Shown: positions 1-8,304 of the stretch, in pieces
Layout: the number at the start of each line of letters is the position of its first letter
Position numbering within the stretch: position 1 is the stretch's first letter
Assembly: GCA_047777415.1 (NCBI GenBank)
Contig: JBKEEO010000001.1
Coordinates: forward strand, 186,001 to 250,000
DNA length: 64,000 bases
Direction of reading: 5' to 3'
From: Caproicibacter sp047777415
GTDB lineage: Bacteria > Bacillota > Clostridia > Oscillospirales > Acutalibacteraceae
Program-made: the position numbers and the translations under genes
The notes under the pieces: model-generated
What the model saw: the letters and a program-made list of their open reading frames with translations, nothing else
Databases searched by the model: none
Told to the model about the DNA's origin: nothing

Positions 1-484
1 GGTGAAGATAGTATTGCCCTGCTGCTTTATCATATTTCCATGCGGAACCGCCAAATGTAGAGCCCCAATTATTTGGTTCTTTGCCATTTTTGCCGTTGCG
101 CCATATGTAATAATCGCGGTATTCGTTTTGGGGAGTTTGCTTGCTTTTTTGAAAGAACTCGTGTTCGTCCGATGTATGATTGACCACTAAATCCATGATA
201 ACGCGAATGCCTTTTTCATGTGCATAGGCAAGAAGTCTGTCGAAATCTTTCATTGTGCCAAATTCCGCCAGTATTTTTTTGTAATCACGAACATCATATC
301 CATTGTCGATGTTAGGAGAATCATAAATAGGACACAGCCAAATAACGTCAATTCCTAAGTCTTTTAAATAATCCAATTTTTCAATAATACCGTTTAAATC
401 CCCTATGCCGTCACCGTTGCTGTCCATAAAACTCCTTGGATATATTTCATATATAACACTTTCTTTCCACCATTTCTTTGTCAT
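1..484 (-). CDS. GH13 alpha-glucosidase/oligo-1,6-glucosidase, N-terminal part (runs off the window)
   Basis: Cytoplasmic glycoside hydrolase predicted to cleave alpha-1,6 or alpha-1,4 glucosidic bonds in short imported sugars. About 161 residues are visible; the rest lies left of base 1. The protein opens MTKKWWKESVIYEIYPRSF, typical of the oligo-1,6-glucosidase/trehalose-6-phosphate hydrolase branch of GH13. It carries the calcium-site-like DSNGDGIGDL at residues 21-30 and conserved region I as DLVVNH at 98-103. The ATG at 484 has a good ribosome site (AAAGGAG) 8 nt upstream. It is divergent from the GT108-like gene and probably belongs to the same sugar-use island. The exact substrate cannot be told without the C-terminal half. 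Confidence 0.9.
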   Translation of the reverse strand, partial: MTKKWWKESVIYEIYPRSFMDSNGDGIGDLNGIIEKLDYLKDLGIDVIWLCPIYDSPNIDNGYDVRDYKKILAEFGTMKDFDRLLAYAHEKGIRVIMDLVVNHTSDEHEFFQKSKQTPQNEYRDYYIWRNGKNGKEPNNWGSTFGGSAWKYDKAAGQYYLH

Positions 485-858
485 GAATCAATCTCCTTTC
501 TCTTAACACGTTATACTTTGATACATTATACACCAAAATTTTCAATTTTGTATAAGAATTTTATTAATATAATTTTATTCTCTTGAATTATGTTTGAATA
601 TCTTTACTTTTCATATTTAAAGAGGCAAAACCATAGACTACCAACTGAATGATTCGTCATATTTTGTTAAAATTTGTATATTATTTATATATTACCATGA
701 ATATGAATAAGCAAAATTTTGCATCAAATTAAAATTAAAGTAAAAATTAATTGAATTCAAGTATTCGCAGTGGTACTTTAATAACAAAGAAATAATTTTT
801 GATTGACTTTATATTCTTAATATTAAAATTCAATACATTTTTGGAGTGGTATTTGCAA
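485..858. other. AT-rich divergent intergenic region
   Basis: Non-coding stretch between two divergent genes, so it must hold at least one promoter in each direction. A TATAAT-like box for the minus-strand GH13 gene can be seen near 530, but I found no well-spaced -35 for it. TTGAATTCAA, a perfect 10-bp palindrome, lies at 751-760. Nothing else is recognised. Confidence 0.4.
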
Positions 859-1797
859 ATGTCCACAAACGTTAGAACATGTGATCAACTAATCAAAGAA
901 TTCCCATACCTTGAGGCAAAACAAACGAACACCAGACTTCCCATGCTTCTCAGCGATAATGACAACAGAGACATCTATAATATTTCTGCCCCGTTTTTTC
1001 ATAAAGGAAAACAAATTCTCTTAGGCAGAGTTGAACCAAGGGACACGGAAGACAGCGATACAGCCTTTTTTGTAAATGATAAAGGTGTTTGGAAATTAGA
1101 TACCCGATACACCCCTCTAAAGCATCTTCAAGATCCATTTTACTGTTACATAAATGGTGCATTAATCGTAGGAGGGGTTGAAATTGACAAAGATGCAACA
1201 GACGGACATATCGTTACATACCGCACGGTATTTTACCGTGAAATTGCCCCTCACAAGTTTGAAAAATTTGCTCAAGGGCCGGAAAAGATGAAGGATATAC
1301 GTCTTCTCGAATTGCCAGACAAAAAAATTCTCGTTGCGACAAGACCACAGGGAATCGACGGAAGCAGAGGCAGAATCGGATTTAAAATCATAGATTCCCT
1401 GCAAAAGCTGAACAGTCAAACTATTTTATCTGCCCGTATTTTAAACGATCAATTTATTAAAGAGGAATGGGGCGGCGTTAACGGTTTATATATCCTTGAA
1501 AACGGAAAAATAGGAGTGCTCTCGCACATTGCTAAATATGACGAAGAGTATAATGTGCACTATTATTCATCTTGCTTTGTATATGATGTAAACACAGGAT
1601 ATTATTCTCCAATGAAAATAATAGCAACACGAAATAATTTTGAAAACGGCCAAAGTAAAAGAAAAAGTTTAGAAGATGTTGTTTTCAGCGGCGGCATTGT
1701 ACGTTCAGGAAATGGCACGGCTAAACTGTATTGTGGCGTTGGAGACGCCGAAGCACATTGCATTTCGATTCTAGATCCCTTTTTACATATTTGGTAA
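859..1797 (+). CDS. DUF1861 / GT108-like beta-propeller protein (possible beta-1,2-mannosyl phosphorylase/transferase)
   Basis: A 312-residue soluble protein resembling the DUF1861 family. Family knowledge: Leishmania MTP enzymes with this domain form CAZy family GT108, which make and phosphorolyse beta-1,2-mannan, and the fold is a five-bladed propeller like GH130. Seen here: no signal peptide and a sequence rich in short beta strands with Trp/Tyr/Gly turns. The frame is open from a TTG at 799, but the ATG at 859 has GGAG 12 nt upstream and starts the conserved part, so I chose it. Its neighbours are a sugar ABC importer and a GH130 gene, which supports work on mannosides. Activity and direction of reaction are inference. 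Confidence 0.65.
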   Translation: MSTNVRTCDQLIKEFPYLEAKQTNTRLPMLLSDNDNRDIYNISAPFFHKGKQILLGRVEPRDTEDSDTAFFVNDKGVWKLDTRYTPLKHLQDPFYCYINGALIVGGVEIDKDATDGHIVTYRTVFYREIAPHKFEKFAQGPEKMKDIRLLELPDKKILVATRPQGIDGSRGRIGFKIIDSLQKLNSQTILSARILNDQFIKEEWGGVNGLYILENGKIGVLSHIAKYDEEYNVHYYSSCFVYDVNTGYYSPMKIIATRNNFENGQSKRKSLEDVVFSGGIVRSGNGTAKLYCGVGDAEAHCISILDPFLHIW

Positions 1798-2101
1798 ATG
1801 AAACTAATAAAATATTTTTGCAGTAACCGAATATTGGAACCCTGTTTTGGTGTAAAGAATCTTGCCTTATGTTTTACTGCATTTACCATTGCATTGTGTG
1901 AGGAAAAACTATGACATCCCCGTATGCAGCCGCAAAATTGGCCTTGGTGCTCTCATTGTGAACGAAAGCTTTTATGAAATTCTTCTTGGTTACCCAGTAA
2001 TTGTTATATGGCAACTGCTTGTCTAATAAAGAATCTATTAGGCAGGTTTGTCACAGATTGTCTTTCAATACCATTATTACATTACGTTACGGGAGGTTTT
2101 C
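1798..2101 (+). promoter_or_regulatory. Leader region of the importer operon with a cre-like site and a hairpin
   Basis: Non-coding 304 bases ahead of the solute-binding gene. Bases 1956-1970 match the CcpA operator pattern WTGNAANCGNWNNCW with one mismatch, suggesting carbon catabolite control. A 9-bp stem (2020-2028 with 2036-2044, one G-U pair, 7-nt loop) lies about 58 nt before the start codon and could be a leader structure. No clear sigma-70 promoter was pinned down. Confidence 0.3.
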
Positions 2102-3523
2102 ATGTTGAAAAGATTTCTAAGTTCGCTTTTGGCTTGTCTCATTTTATCTACGGCCTTACTTGGATGTCAGTCCGGCAACAGCAATAACAATAATTCAGCC
2201 GCAGAAGAGCAATCCGGTGAAACCGGAGAAACCGGCGGAACAATTACCGTTAATTTTTGGTCTGCTCCGCAAAAAGTCCAATACGATTTTTGGGTTGATA
2301 AAGCTGAGGAATTTAACAAACAAAACATCGAATACAATGGTAAAACTGTTCAAGTAAAAGTGCAGCAAATGCCTGAGTCACCCTCTTCAGAAGCAGGTAT
2401 CCAAAATTCCATTGTTACAGGAACCGCACCTGCCATTTCTGAGAATATCAGCCGCAGCTTTGCAGCAACTCTTGCACAATCGGGTGTCATTTACGATTTA
2501 CAGGACGAACAGTGGTTTAAAGATATCGTTTCGGAAAAAAAGATGGAAGATATTATAAAAGGTTGGGAAATTGATTCTAAACAATATGTCATTCCGGAAT
2601 ACGTTAACCCAATCACTTGGCAATGGAATGCGAAGGCACTGAAAGCGTTGGGATTTACACAAGTGCCACAAACAGTCGAAGACTTGGATCGAGTTTTGGA
2701 AGCGTTTAAAGAAAAGCAAGCAGAACTTTCTGCAATTGGCGTGACTCATACATTATATCGTCCTGCCTTGCTGCGTGCAGATCAATGGTGGGAGAGATGG
2801 TTTGATTTTCAAATGGCGTATATGGCGTTGACCAATAAAACATCTTGGGTAGAGAATGACAAACTTACTTTGGACCGTCAAGGAACCATTGATACATTTG
2901 AACTGTTTGGCAAGTTTGGCGACACCATACAGACAAGCGAAGTTACAGATTTATGGACCGGTGAAACCACGCCTGTGCTGTTAAGCCCAAGTGCACCATG
3001 GGAAATCCAAGCTTTAGAGGAAGCCGGTAAATCATATGGTATGGACGGCGACTATGTTTACGGTCCATCCCTTGTGAAAAATGAAGGGGATATTCCATAT
3101 AACTTCGGTGACTCCAAAGGCATTGTTCTTTACAAAAACAGTAATATTACAGATGACCAGCACAACGGTGCCGTTACATTTATAAAATGGGTTTACAGTG
3201 ATGAAAATTGCACACAGACAGACGTAGAATGGCTAAAAGCAACTACAATGCTGCCCGTGCGCGGAGATATTTCGGACAATGATGCATTTGATGAAGTCAT
3301 TAATAATCATCCGGCACTGAAAGACCTTGTTGAATATTCTAAATATAGTATTCCATGCATGGCATCGGATAAGATGACGGACATACAAACCCAATTAGGT
3401 GAAGCAGGAATGTGCCCGTATATTGAAAAAGCCAAAGAGCAGCCTGTGCTAAATGCCCCAGACGCTTCCGAATATGTGGATGCAGCATTTGAAGCGATGA
3501 AATCTGCGGGTAACTTAAGTTAA
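2102..3523 (+). CDS. Sugar ABC transporter solute-binding lipoprotein
   Basis: Extracellular family 1 solute-binding protein (473 residues) that captures an oligosaccharide and hands it to the permeases encoded next. The N-terminus is a lipoprotein signal with lipobox ending LLGC, the acylated cysteine at residue 22, followed by a Ser/Asn/Glu-rich linker. The start is the ATG at 2102 with GGGAGG just upstream; the TTG at 2048 in the same frame has no such site and would bury the signal peptide. Aromatic-rich segments such as WWERWFDFQMAYM fit a carbohydrate-binding cleft. It is followed by a hairpin and two permease genes. The substrate is inferred from the GH130 neighbour only. Confidence 0.93.
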   Translation: MLKRFLSSLLACLILSTALLGCQSGNSNNNNSAAEEQSGETGETGGTITVNFWSAPQKVQYDFWVDKAEEFNKQNIEYNGKTVQVKVQQMPESPSSEAGIQNSIVTGTAPAISENISRSFAATLAQSGVIYDLQDEQWFKDIVSEKKMEDIIKGWEIDSKQYVIPEYVNPITWQWNAKALKALGFTQVPQTVEDLDRVLEAFKEKQAELSAIGVTHTLYRPALLRADQWWERWFDFQMAYMALTNKTSWVENDKLTLDRQGTIDTFELFGKFGDTIQTSEVTDLWTGETTPVLLSPSAPWEIQALEEAGKSYGMDGDYVYGPSLVKNEGDIPYNFGDSKGIVLYKNSNITDDQHNGAVTFIKWVYSDENCTQTDVEWLKATTMLPVRGDISDNDAFDEVINNHPALKDLVEYSKYSIPCMASDKMTDIQTQLGEAGMCPYIEKAKEQPVLNAPDASEYVDAAFEAMKSAGNLS

Positions 3524-3540
3524 TCTCCAATAGACCTTAT

Positions 3541-3579
3541 CTAAGAACCTCCCAGATTCACATCTCAGGAGGTTCTTAG
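3541..3579 (+). promoter_or_regulatory. Intercistronic hairpin after the solute-binding gene
   Basis: Perfect 12-bp stem CTAAGAACCTCC / GGAGGTTCTTAG with a 15-nt loop, 17 nt after the stop codon. No run of T follows, so it is more likely an mRNA-stabilising or partial attenuation structure than a strong terminator. Such hairpins often let the binding protein be made in excess over the permeases. Confidence 0.55.
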
Positions 3580-3700
3580 ATAATATTTACAACACTTGAC
3601 CGCAAGAAATCTTTATGCACTTCATAATTCTTGCAGCTAATACTCTTGGATTTTACGCTTAAATTGTTCTGTCATCTTTGGCAGTAAAGGGTGAATTTAT

Positions 3701-4594
3701 ATGAAAAAAACATTGAGCAACAGAAAGGAAACCCTTTCCGGCTGGCTATTAAATGTGCCTTTTATCGTGTACTCCATCGTATTTTTTTTAATCCCACTCA
3801 TATGGGCTATTTGGCTTTCCACTTTGAATTGGAATATGATGTCTCCGAATAAAACTTTTGTAGGCCTTCAAAACTTTAAAAATATGTTTACCAATAAGAG
3901 TATTCGGGCGGCATTTATCAATTCCTTTCGTTATTTAGTGCCAATAGTGATATTATGCTTTATCGTCGCACTGATTCTTGCACTTTTGGTATCCAGCTTA
4001 CCTGATAAAATAAAGGGTATTGTTGCTGTATTATTCTTCATTCCATATTTAACATCCGGTGTAGCAACTTCTGTAATCATTCGATTTCTTTTCAGTTATA
4101 ATTCTTCATTAAATGTATTCTTAAGACAAAAGTTTGATATCAACATTGATTGGTTCCAAAATCCTCATTCCGCTTTTTGGATTATTGTATTCATCATCGT
4201 TTGGAAAATGTCAGGATATTATGCACTGTTTTTACTGTCCGCCATTGAAAGCATCGGCCCGGAAGTGAACGAAGCCTGCGCGTTAGACGGTTCTTACGGA
4301 TGGCACAAATTAACTCATATCACCCTGCCGATTATTTTGCCCACTTTAACAACAGTTATCGTATTAGCAGCCGGTCTGTCCTTTGGCATTTATACAGAGC
4401 CATTCTTACTAACAGGCGGCGGCCCAAATAATGCAACAACTACATGGCTGCTGGAAATTTATAAAACATCATTTACGAATTTTAGGTCCGGACAAGGTGC
4501 TGCGATCGCGATTGCAAATGCAGTACAGATTTTTGCAGTGATACAATTAATAACAGTGGTGATGAACAAACTAAATAATAAATTCGGTTGTTAA
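3701..4594 (+). CDS. Sugar ABC transporter permease, MalF/UgpA type
   Basis: Integral membrane subunit (297 residues) of a carbohydrate ABC importer. About six hydrophobic segments are visible (first at about residues 16-40). The cytoplasmic EAA loop that contacts the ATPase appears as EACALDGSYGWHKL from residue 191, followed by the expected PI(I/L)LPT stretch. The start ATG at 3701 has AGGGTG upstream. It lies between the binding protein and the second permease with 16 nt to the latter, so the three form one transport operon. No ATPase is in the window; a shared MsmK-like ATPase elsewhere would be needed. Confidence 0.93.
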   Translation: MKKTLSNRKETLSGWLLNVPFIVYSIVFFLIPLIWAIWLSTLNWNMMSPNKTFVGLQNFKNMFTNKSIRAAFINSFRYLVPIVILCFIVALILALLVSSLPDKIKGIVAVLFFIPYLTSGVATSVIIRFLFSYNSSLNVFLRQKFDINIDWFQNPHSAFWIIVFIIVWKMSGYYALFLLSAIESIGPEVNEACALDGSYGWHKLTHITLPIILPTLTTVIVLAAGLSFGIYTEPFLLTGGGPNNATTTWLLEIYKTSFTNFRSGQGAAIAIANAVQIFAVIQLITVVMNKLNNKFGC

Positions 4595-4610
4595 GGGGGG
4601 GAAAGTTATT

Positions 4611-5438
4611 ATGATAAAAAGAACTAAAAGGATAACTACCATTTTCATTACTGCTATCGTAATACTATTATTAATTCTATCGTTATTTCCGCTGTTTTAT
4701 ATGTTAATACAATCCTTGATGCCGTGGGATTTAGTGGATAAATCATTCTTTCCTGCCCACCCCACATTAAGAAGTTATAAATATTTAATCAACACGGACG
4801 ATCCATCCAATATGTTTATGTGGATTAGGTCACTTTTTAATTCTATTGTCGTTTCATTACCTACGGCTTTAATTTCTGTGCTGGTTGGTTTAAGTGTTGG
4901 ATATTCCTTAACGAAGCTGAACTTTAAAGGCAAAAAAATCATTTATTATTCCCTTATATTTCAAATGTTCTTCCCCGTTGTGATACTGCTAGTTCCAAGA
5001 TACATACTGATAAAACCTCTGGCAAATAGCTATTTGGGAATGATTTTGCCGCTCTGTATATCAACATGGGCCATATTTATGTACATCAATTATTTCAAGA
5101 CTCTGCCGAATGAAATTTTCGAGGCAGCTAAAATTGACGGCATTAGTGAATTGGGAATGATCGTCAAAATTGCGATGCCAATGACAAAATCCGTGACTAT
5201 GATTGTGTTTTTGTCCATGTTTATGACTCGCTGGAATGAGCTAATGTGGGATATGCTTGTTTCACCGGACATCAAAATGCAAACATTAAACGTACTGATT
5301 ACAACCCAATTTAAAGCAATGGGGAATTTCCCGGGCCCATTATACGCAGCTTCTGTACTGCTTACATTGCCGATTATTATCATGTTTTTGTGTGCCTCTA
5401 AATACTTTAAAGAGGGCATCAGCTTTATGCTGAAATAA
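4611..5438 (+). CDS. Sugar ABC transporter permease, MalG type
   Basis: Second membrane subunit (275 residues) of the same importer. It has six predicted membrane segments, starting at about residues 10-33, and a canonical EAA motif EAAKIDGISELGMIVKIAMP from residue 171, which docks on the transport ATPase. A strong AGGGGGG site precedes the ATG at 4611. It pairs with the upstream MalF-type subunit as in CUT1 importers. The C-terminus FKEGISFMLK is close to the family consensus end (YFVxGLTxGAVKG), though shortened. Downstream lies the GH130 enzyme after 36 nt, placing uptake and breakdown in one transcript. Confidence 0.93.
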   Translation: MIKRTKRITTIFITAIVILLLILSLFPLFYMLIQSLMPWDLVDKSFFPAHPTLRSYKYLINTDDPSNMFMWIRSLFNSIVVSLPTALISVLVGLSVGYSLTKLNFKGKKIIYYSLIFQMFFPVVILLVPRYILIKPLANSYLGMILPLCISTWAIFMYINYFKTLPNEIFEAAKIDGISELGMIVKIAMPMTKSVTMIVFLSMFMTRWNELMWDMLVSPDIKMQTLNVLITTQFKAMGNFPGPLYAASVLLTLPIIIMFLCASKYFKEGISFMLK

Positions 5439-5474
5439 AAAAGCAAGTAACAAATGTGAGATGGAGAATAAAAT

Positions 5475-6530
5475 ATGATAAAATATAGAAACAACCCTAT
5501 CATTGCAAAAGAAGATGTAAACCCTAGCCAAAGCAATTTAAAAGTGGACGGCGTTTTCAACTGCGGCGTCTGCAAATATCAAGATGAAATTCTTTTGCTC
5601 TGCCGAGTTTCTGAATCGGCCGCAAGCAGTCAAGGCGATATTAATGTGCCTGTTATGAATATGGGTAATAATAAAATCCATATTGTAACTGTTAAAAATG
5701 ATAAAAGTTTAAATTTAGATTTTTCCGATCCACGCGTCATCACAATGAATACAAACAGCGGACCGAAAATCAAATATTTAACTTCATTTTCACACCTAAG
5801 GCTTGCACGTTCGAAAGACGGTTACCATTTTACAATAGATGAAAAACCTTTCATTTGGCCTGGAACGGAAGAAGAAAGCTGGGGCATTGAAGATCCCAGA
5901 ATAACGCAAATCGGCAATACATATTATATTTGCTATACAGCCGTAAGCCGCAGTGGTCCTGCTGTTGGGCTGATTAGCACAGAAGATTTTAAAGAGTATA
6001 AAAGACATGGAATTATTTTTGCACCGGACAATAAGGACACCGTGATATTTCCTGAGAAGATAGGAGGCATGTATTATGCTTTAAACAGACCATGCAGTGG
6101 AGAATTCAACTCACGTGATATGTGGATCAGCGAATCCCCGGATTTAATCCATTGGGGCAATCAAAAGCATTTTTGCAGCACATCCAATGAAGGATGGGAA
6201 TGCGAACGCATCGGCGCAGGTGCCGTTCCTTTTAAAACGGAAAAGGGTTGGATAGAGATCTATCATGCAGCAAATGAACAAGGCCGTTATTGCTTAGGTG
6301 CAATGCTCCTTGATAAAATGCAGCCATGGAAAATGATTGCCAAGACGAAAGAACCCATACTGGAACCAACCAAACCATATGAAACTAACGGCTATTTTGG
6401 AAATGCAGTGTTCTCATGCGGATGCTATGTTCAAAATGAAAATGTGATCATCTATTATGGTGCTGCGGATGATAAAATTTGTCGGGCAGATATATCACTA
6501 AAAGAGATTTTTGATGCTTTATGTTTCTAA
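5475..6530 (+). CDS. GH130 beta-mannoside phosphorylase (probably beta-1,2-oligomannan)
   Basis: Cytoplasmic phosphorylase of 351 residues. GH130 enzymes split beta-mannosides with phosphate, giving mannose-1-phosphate. The catalytic-acid motif is seen as GIEDPRI with Asp at residue 140, and the N-terminal NPII and mid RxS/HLRLARSKDG segments match the family. It sits directly behind a sugar importer and near a GT108-like protein, the arrangement expected for beta-1,2-mannooligosaccharide use; known relatives include Thermoanaerobacter Teth514_1788/1789. The subfamily cannot be assigned by eye, so beta-1,4-mannosyl-glucose or N-glycan mannosides remain possible. The start has GGAG upstream. 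Confidence 0.85.
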   Translation: MIKYRNNPIIAKEDVNPSQSNLKVDGVFNCGVCKYQDEILLLCRVSESAASSQGDINVPVMNMGNNKIHIVTVKNDKSLNLDFSDPRVITMNTNSGPKIKYLTSFSHLRLARSKDGYHFTIDEKPFIWPGTEEESWGIEDPRITQIGNTYYICYTAVSRSGPAVGLISTEDFKEYKRHGIIFAPDNKDTVIFPEKIGGMYYALNRPCSGEFNSRDMWISESPDLIHWGNQKHFCSTSNEGWECERIGAGAVPFKTEKGWIEIYHAANEQGRYCLGAMLLDKMQPWKMIAKTKEPILEPTKPYETNGYFGNAVFSCGCYVQNENVIIYYGAADDKICRADISLKEIFDALCF

Positions 6531-6568
6531 CACAATATGCACCCGACTCTAATAGTTCCACAATGATT

Positions 6569-6599
6569 GCCGCCCCTTGTTAAAAGAGAGCGGCTTTTT
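6569..6599 (+). terminator. Rho-independent terminator after the GH130 gene
   Basis: GCCGC (6569-6573) pairs with GCGGC (6590-6594), followed by five T. It separates the transport/GH130 unit from the regulator gene, which begins 40 nt later and so may have read-through or its own promoter. Confidence 0.6.
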
Positions 6600-6639
6600 C
6601 TAACTTTCGTGTATCAATTATAATAGGTGGAAGTGCATA

Positions 6640-7674
6640 ATGAAAAAGAAAGTAACCATGAAAGATATCGCGACACGACTTCATGTATCAATCAATGCCG
6701 TGTCGCTTGCATTAAACAACAAAGGCGGTGTGAGCAGTGAAACGAGAAACCGCATTATTGATACAGCGGAGCGGATGGGATATTTTAAAGACAAGAAAAA
6801 GTACACGAATGTAGTAGCAAGTAAAAATATATGTATTTTAATTAAAAAACAATATTTCAGAAATTCAACTTTTTATGCTAAGATTCTTCTAGGTGTGGAA
6901 CAAGAGGCCAAAAGAAAAGGATATGATGTACTCATTCATTTTGGGGATCAGCTATGGGAAATTCCGGAATGTGTCAAAATGAAAAGAGTGTGTGGTATTA
7001 TCTCCATAGGCCAAATCAGTGACGAATATTTAATGGAATTGAAAAAACATTCTATACCAATCATTTTGGTTGACCATAGTTCCATGTGTGTCCCTGTTGA
7101 CTGTGTATTATCTGATAATAAATTAGGCAGTTATCAAATGACTCAGCTGCTCATAGAACGTGGATATAGGCGTATTGGTTTTTTTGGTGATTTAGATTAC
7201 TCAATGAGTATTAAAGAACGCTTTTTTGGGTATTGCCAAGCAATACATTCTATGGCATTTGAAAAAAACAACAACCAATTTGTTGATTATATATTACAAT
7301 TTTCAGTGCTCAATGACATTGAAAAGAGTATCATACAACACGATACAATAAGGATTGTTCAAAAAATAAGATTGCTAAAGCAAATTCCTCAGGCTTTTGT
7401 CTGCTCAAATGATGAAGCTGCCATACAGTTAATCTATGCTCTCAATCAACTAAACTACAATGTGCCGGATGATATTGTAGTAACAGGTTTTGACAATGCT
7501 GCCTCGACCAATTCTCTTATGCTTAAATTGGCAACTGTCAATGTGCGTAAAGAAGAAATGGGACAAATTGCAGTCCGCAAACTTCTAGATAGAATAGAAC
7601 ATTTATATAAACCATTCGAAAATACGGTACTCAGTGTTGAAATCGTAAACAAACACTGTATCAAACAAATTTAG
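6640..7674 (+). CDS. LacI-family transcriptional regulator
   Basis: DNA-binding repressor or activator of 344 residues, very likely controlling the sugar genes just upstream. The N-terminal helix-turn-helix reads VTMKDIATRLHVSINAVSLA (residues 4-23), followed by the hinge helix region VSSETRNRIIDTAERMGY. The remainder is a periplasmic-binding-protein-like effector domain, with the conserved VTGFDN motif near residues 283-288. The ATG at 6640 has AGGTGG upstream. The effector is presumably an imported sugar or its phosphate; its operators were not identified with confidence. Confidence 0.93.
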   Translation: MKKKVTMKDIATRLHVSINAVSLALNNKGGVSSETRNRIIDTAERMGYFKDKKKYTNVVASKNICILIKKQYFRNSTFYAKILLGVEQEAKRKGYDVLIHFGDQLWEIPECVKMKRVCGIISIGQISDEYLMELKKHSIPIILVDHSSMCVPVDCVLSDNKLGSYQMTQLLIERGYRRIGFFGDLDYSMSIKERFFGYCQAIHSMAFEKNNNQFVDYILQFSVLNDIEKSIIQHDTIRIVQKIRLLKQIPQAFVCSNDEAAIQLIYALNQLNYNVPDDIVVTGFDNAASTNSLMLKLATVNVRKEEMGQIAVRKLLDRIEHLYKPFENTVLSVEIVNKHCIKQI

Positions 7675-7779
7675 GCACCGGCAACCGGAATGGCGTACAA
7701 AGATAGGGGCCTGCGCAAAGGGCTAAAACTCGGTACAAATGTCGTACGATCCAAAATAACATATCAAAAAGAAAAATAA

Positions 7780-7835
7780 AAAAGCCGCACGAACAACTGG
7801 AAAATCAGTAAGAATCCAGTATTCATGCGGCTTTT
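7780..7835 (-). terminator. Terminator behind the tRNA-Leu fragment (can also end the LacI transcript)
   Basis: AAAAGCCGCA (7780-7789) pairs with TGCGGCTTTT (7826-7835); an inner CTGG/CCAG pair can extend it. The A and T runs make it work in both directions. Its position 5 nt beyond the CCA end of the tRNA fragment suggests it is the original tRNA terminator. Confidence 0.7.
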
Positions 7836-7840
7836 CGCTT

Positions 7841-7898
7841 TGGTGCGGGTGACAGGACTTGAACCTGCACGAGGATTACTCACAAGAACCTAAATCTT
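7841..7898 (-). tRNA. 3' half of tRNA-Leu(UAG), truncated (attachment-site remnant)
   Basis: Read on the minus strand, the stretch contains an anticodon loop TTTAGGT (anticodon TAG), a long class II variable arm, a T-arm GCAGG-TTCAAGT-CCTGT and an acceptor 3' strand CACCCGC-A-CCA. The 5' half (acceptor GCGGGTG, D-arm) is absent, and the anticodon stem loses pairing on its 5' side. A tRNA cut at the anticodon arm is the usual trace of tyrosine-integrase insertion. Confidence 0.85.
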
Positions 7899-8137
7899 TC
7901 AAAAAGTAAAAATAGAATGTACGATAATGCTCAAAATCGCATCAGAATCGGTATTTACACAAATGTCGATTCATTATAGAACATGAAAAAACACTTTTTA
8001 TGTCGTACAAGTGTCGTATAAATTAGGGTTCGGACCATTATGTTTTTTTGTGCGTTCAAGGCTTGTACACGGATCACAACATCGGCTCGGCGTGTAATAT
8101 ATTAAATTTGTCACCTCTGCCATAAGATGCATCTGAA

Positions 8138-8191
8138 ACATCGTCCTTGGTAAGGACGAGGTCACCAGTTCGAATCTGGTTAGCAGCTCCA
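8138..8191 (+). tRNA. 3' half of tRNA-Thr(GGU), truncated (attachment-site remnant)
   Basis: Contains a complete anticodon stem-loop CGTCC-TTGGTAA-GGACG (anticodon GGT), T-arm ACCAG-TTCGAAT-CTGGT and acceptor 3' strand TAGCAGC-T-CCA. The matching 5' acceptor GCTGCTA and a D-arm are not found upstream, where a full 76-nt gene would start near 8116. It is therefore a 3' fragment, not a working gene. Confidence 0.85.
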
Positions 8192-8192
8192 C

Positions 8193-8228
8193 AAAAATCC
8201 GCATGGCTCTAGGCCTTGCGGATTTTTT
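8193..8228 (+). terminator. Terminator behind the tRNA-Thr fragment
   Basis: AAAAATCCGCA (8193-8203) pairs with TGCGGATTTTT (8217-8227) and runs into T residues, one base after the CCA end. It is probably the native terminator of the former tRNA-Thr gene. Confidence 0.75.
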
Positions 8229-8259
8229 GACATTTATTATTAATTTTAAAGATACCGCT

Positions 8260-8304
8260 TTTGACCGCATTTGACCTTACACGAAGGGTCAAAATAGGGT
8301 CAAA
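8260..8304. repeat. TTTGACC paired direct and inverted short repeats
   Basis: TTTGACC occurs at 8260-8266 and 8270-8276, and its complement GGTCAAA at 8287-8293 and 8298-8304, so two direct copies face two inverted copies at 10-11 bp spacing. Such clusters near a tRNA fragment resemble integrase arm-binding sites, but no integrase is present to test this. Confidence 0.5.

Noticed and set aside
7998..8270. A 90-codon open frame on the minus strand
   Set aside because: It runs antisense through the tRNA-Thr fragment and its terminator; the protein contains the usual antisense-tRNA translation (RFELVTSSLP) and has no ribosome site.
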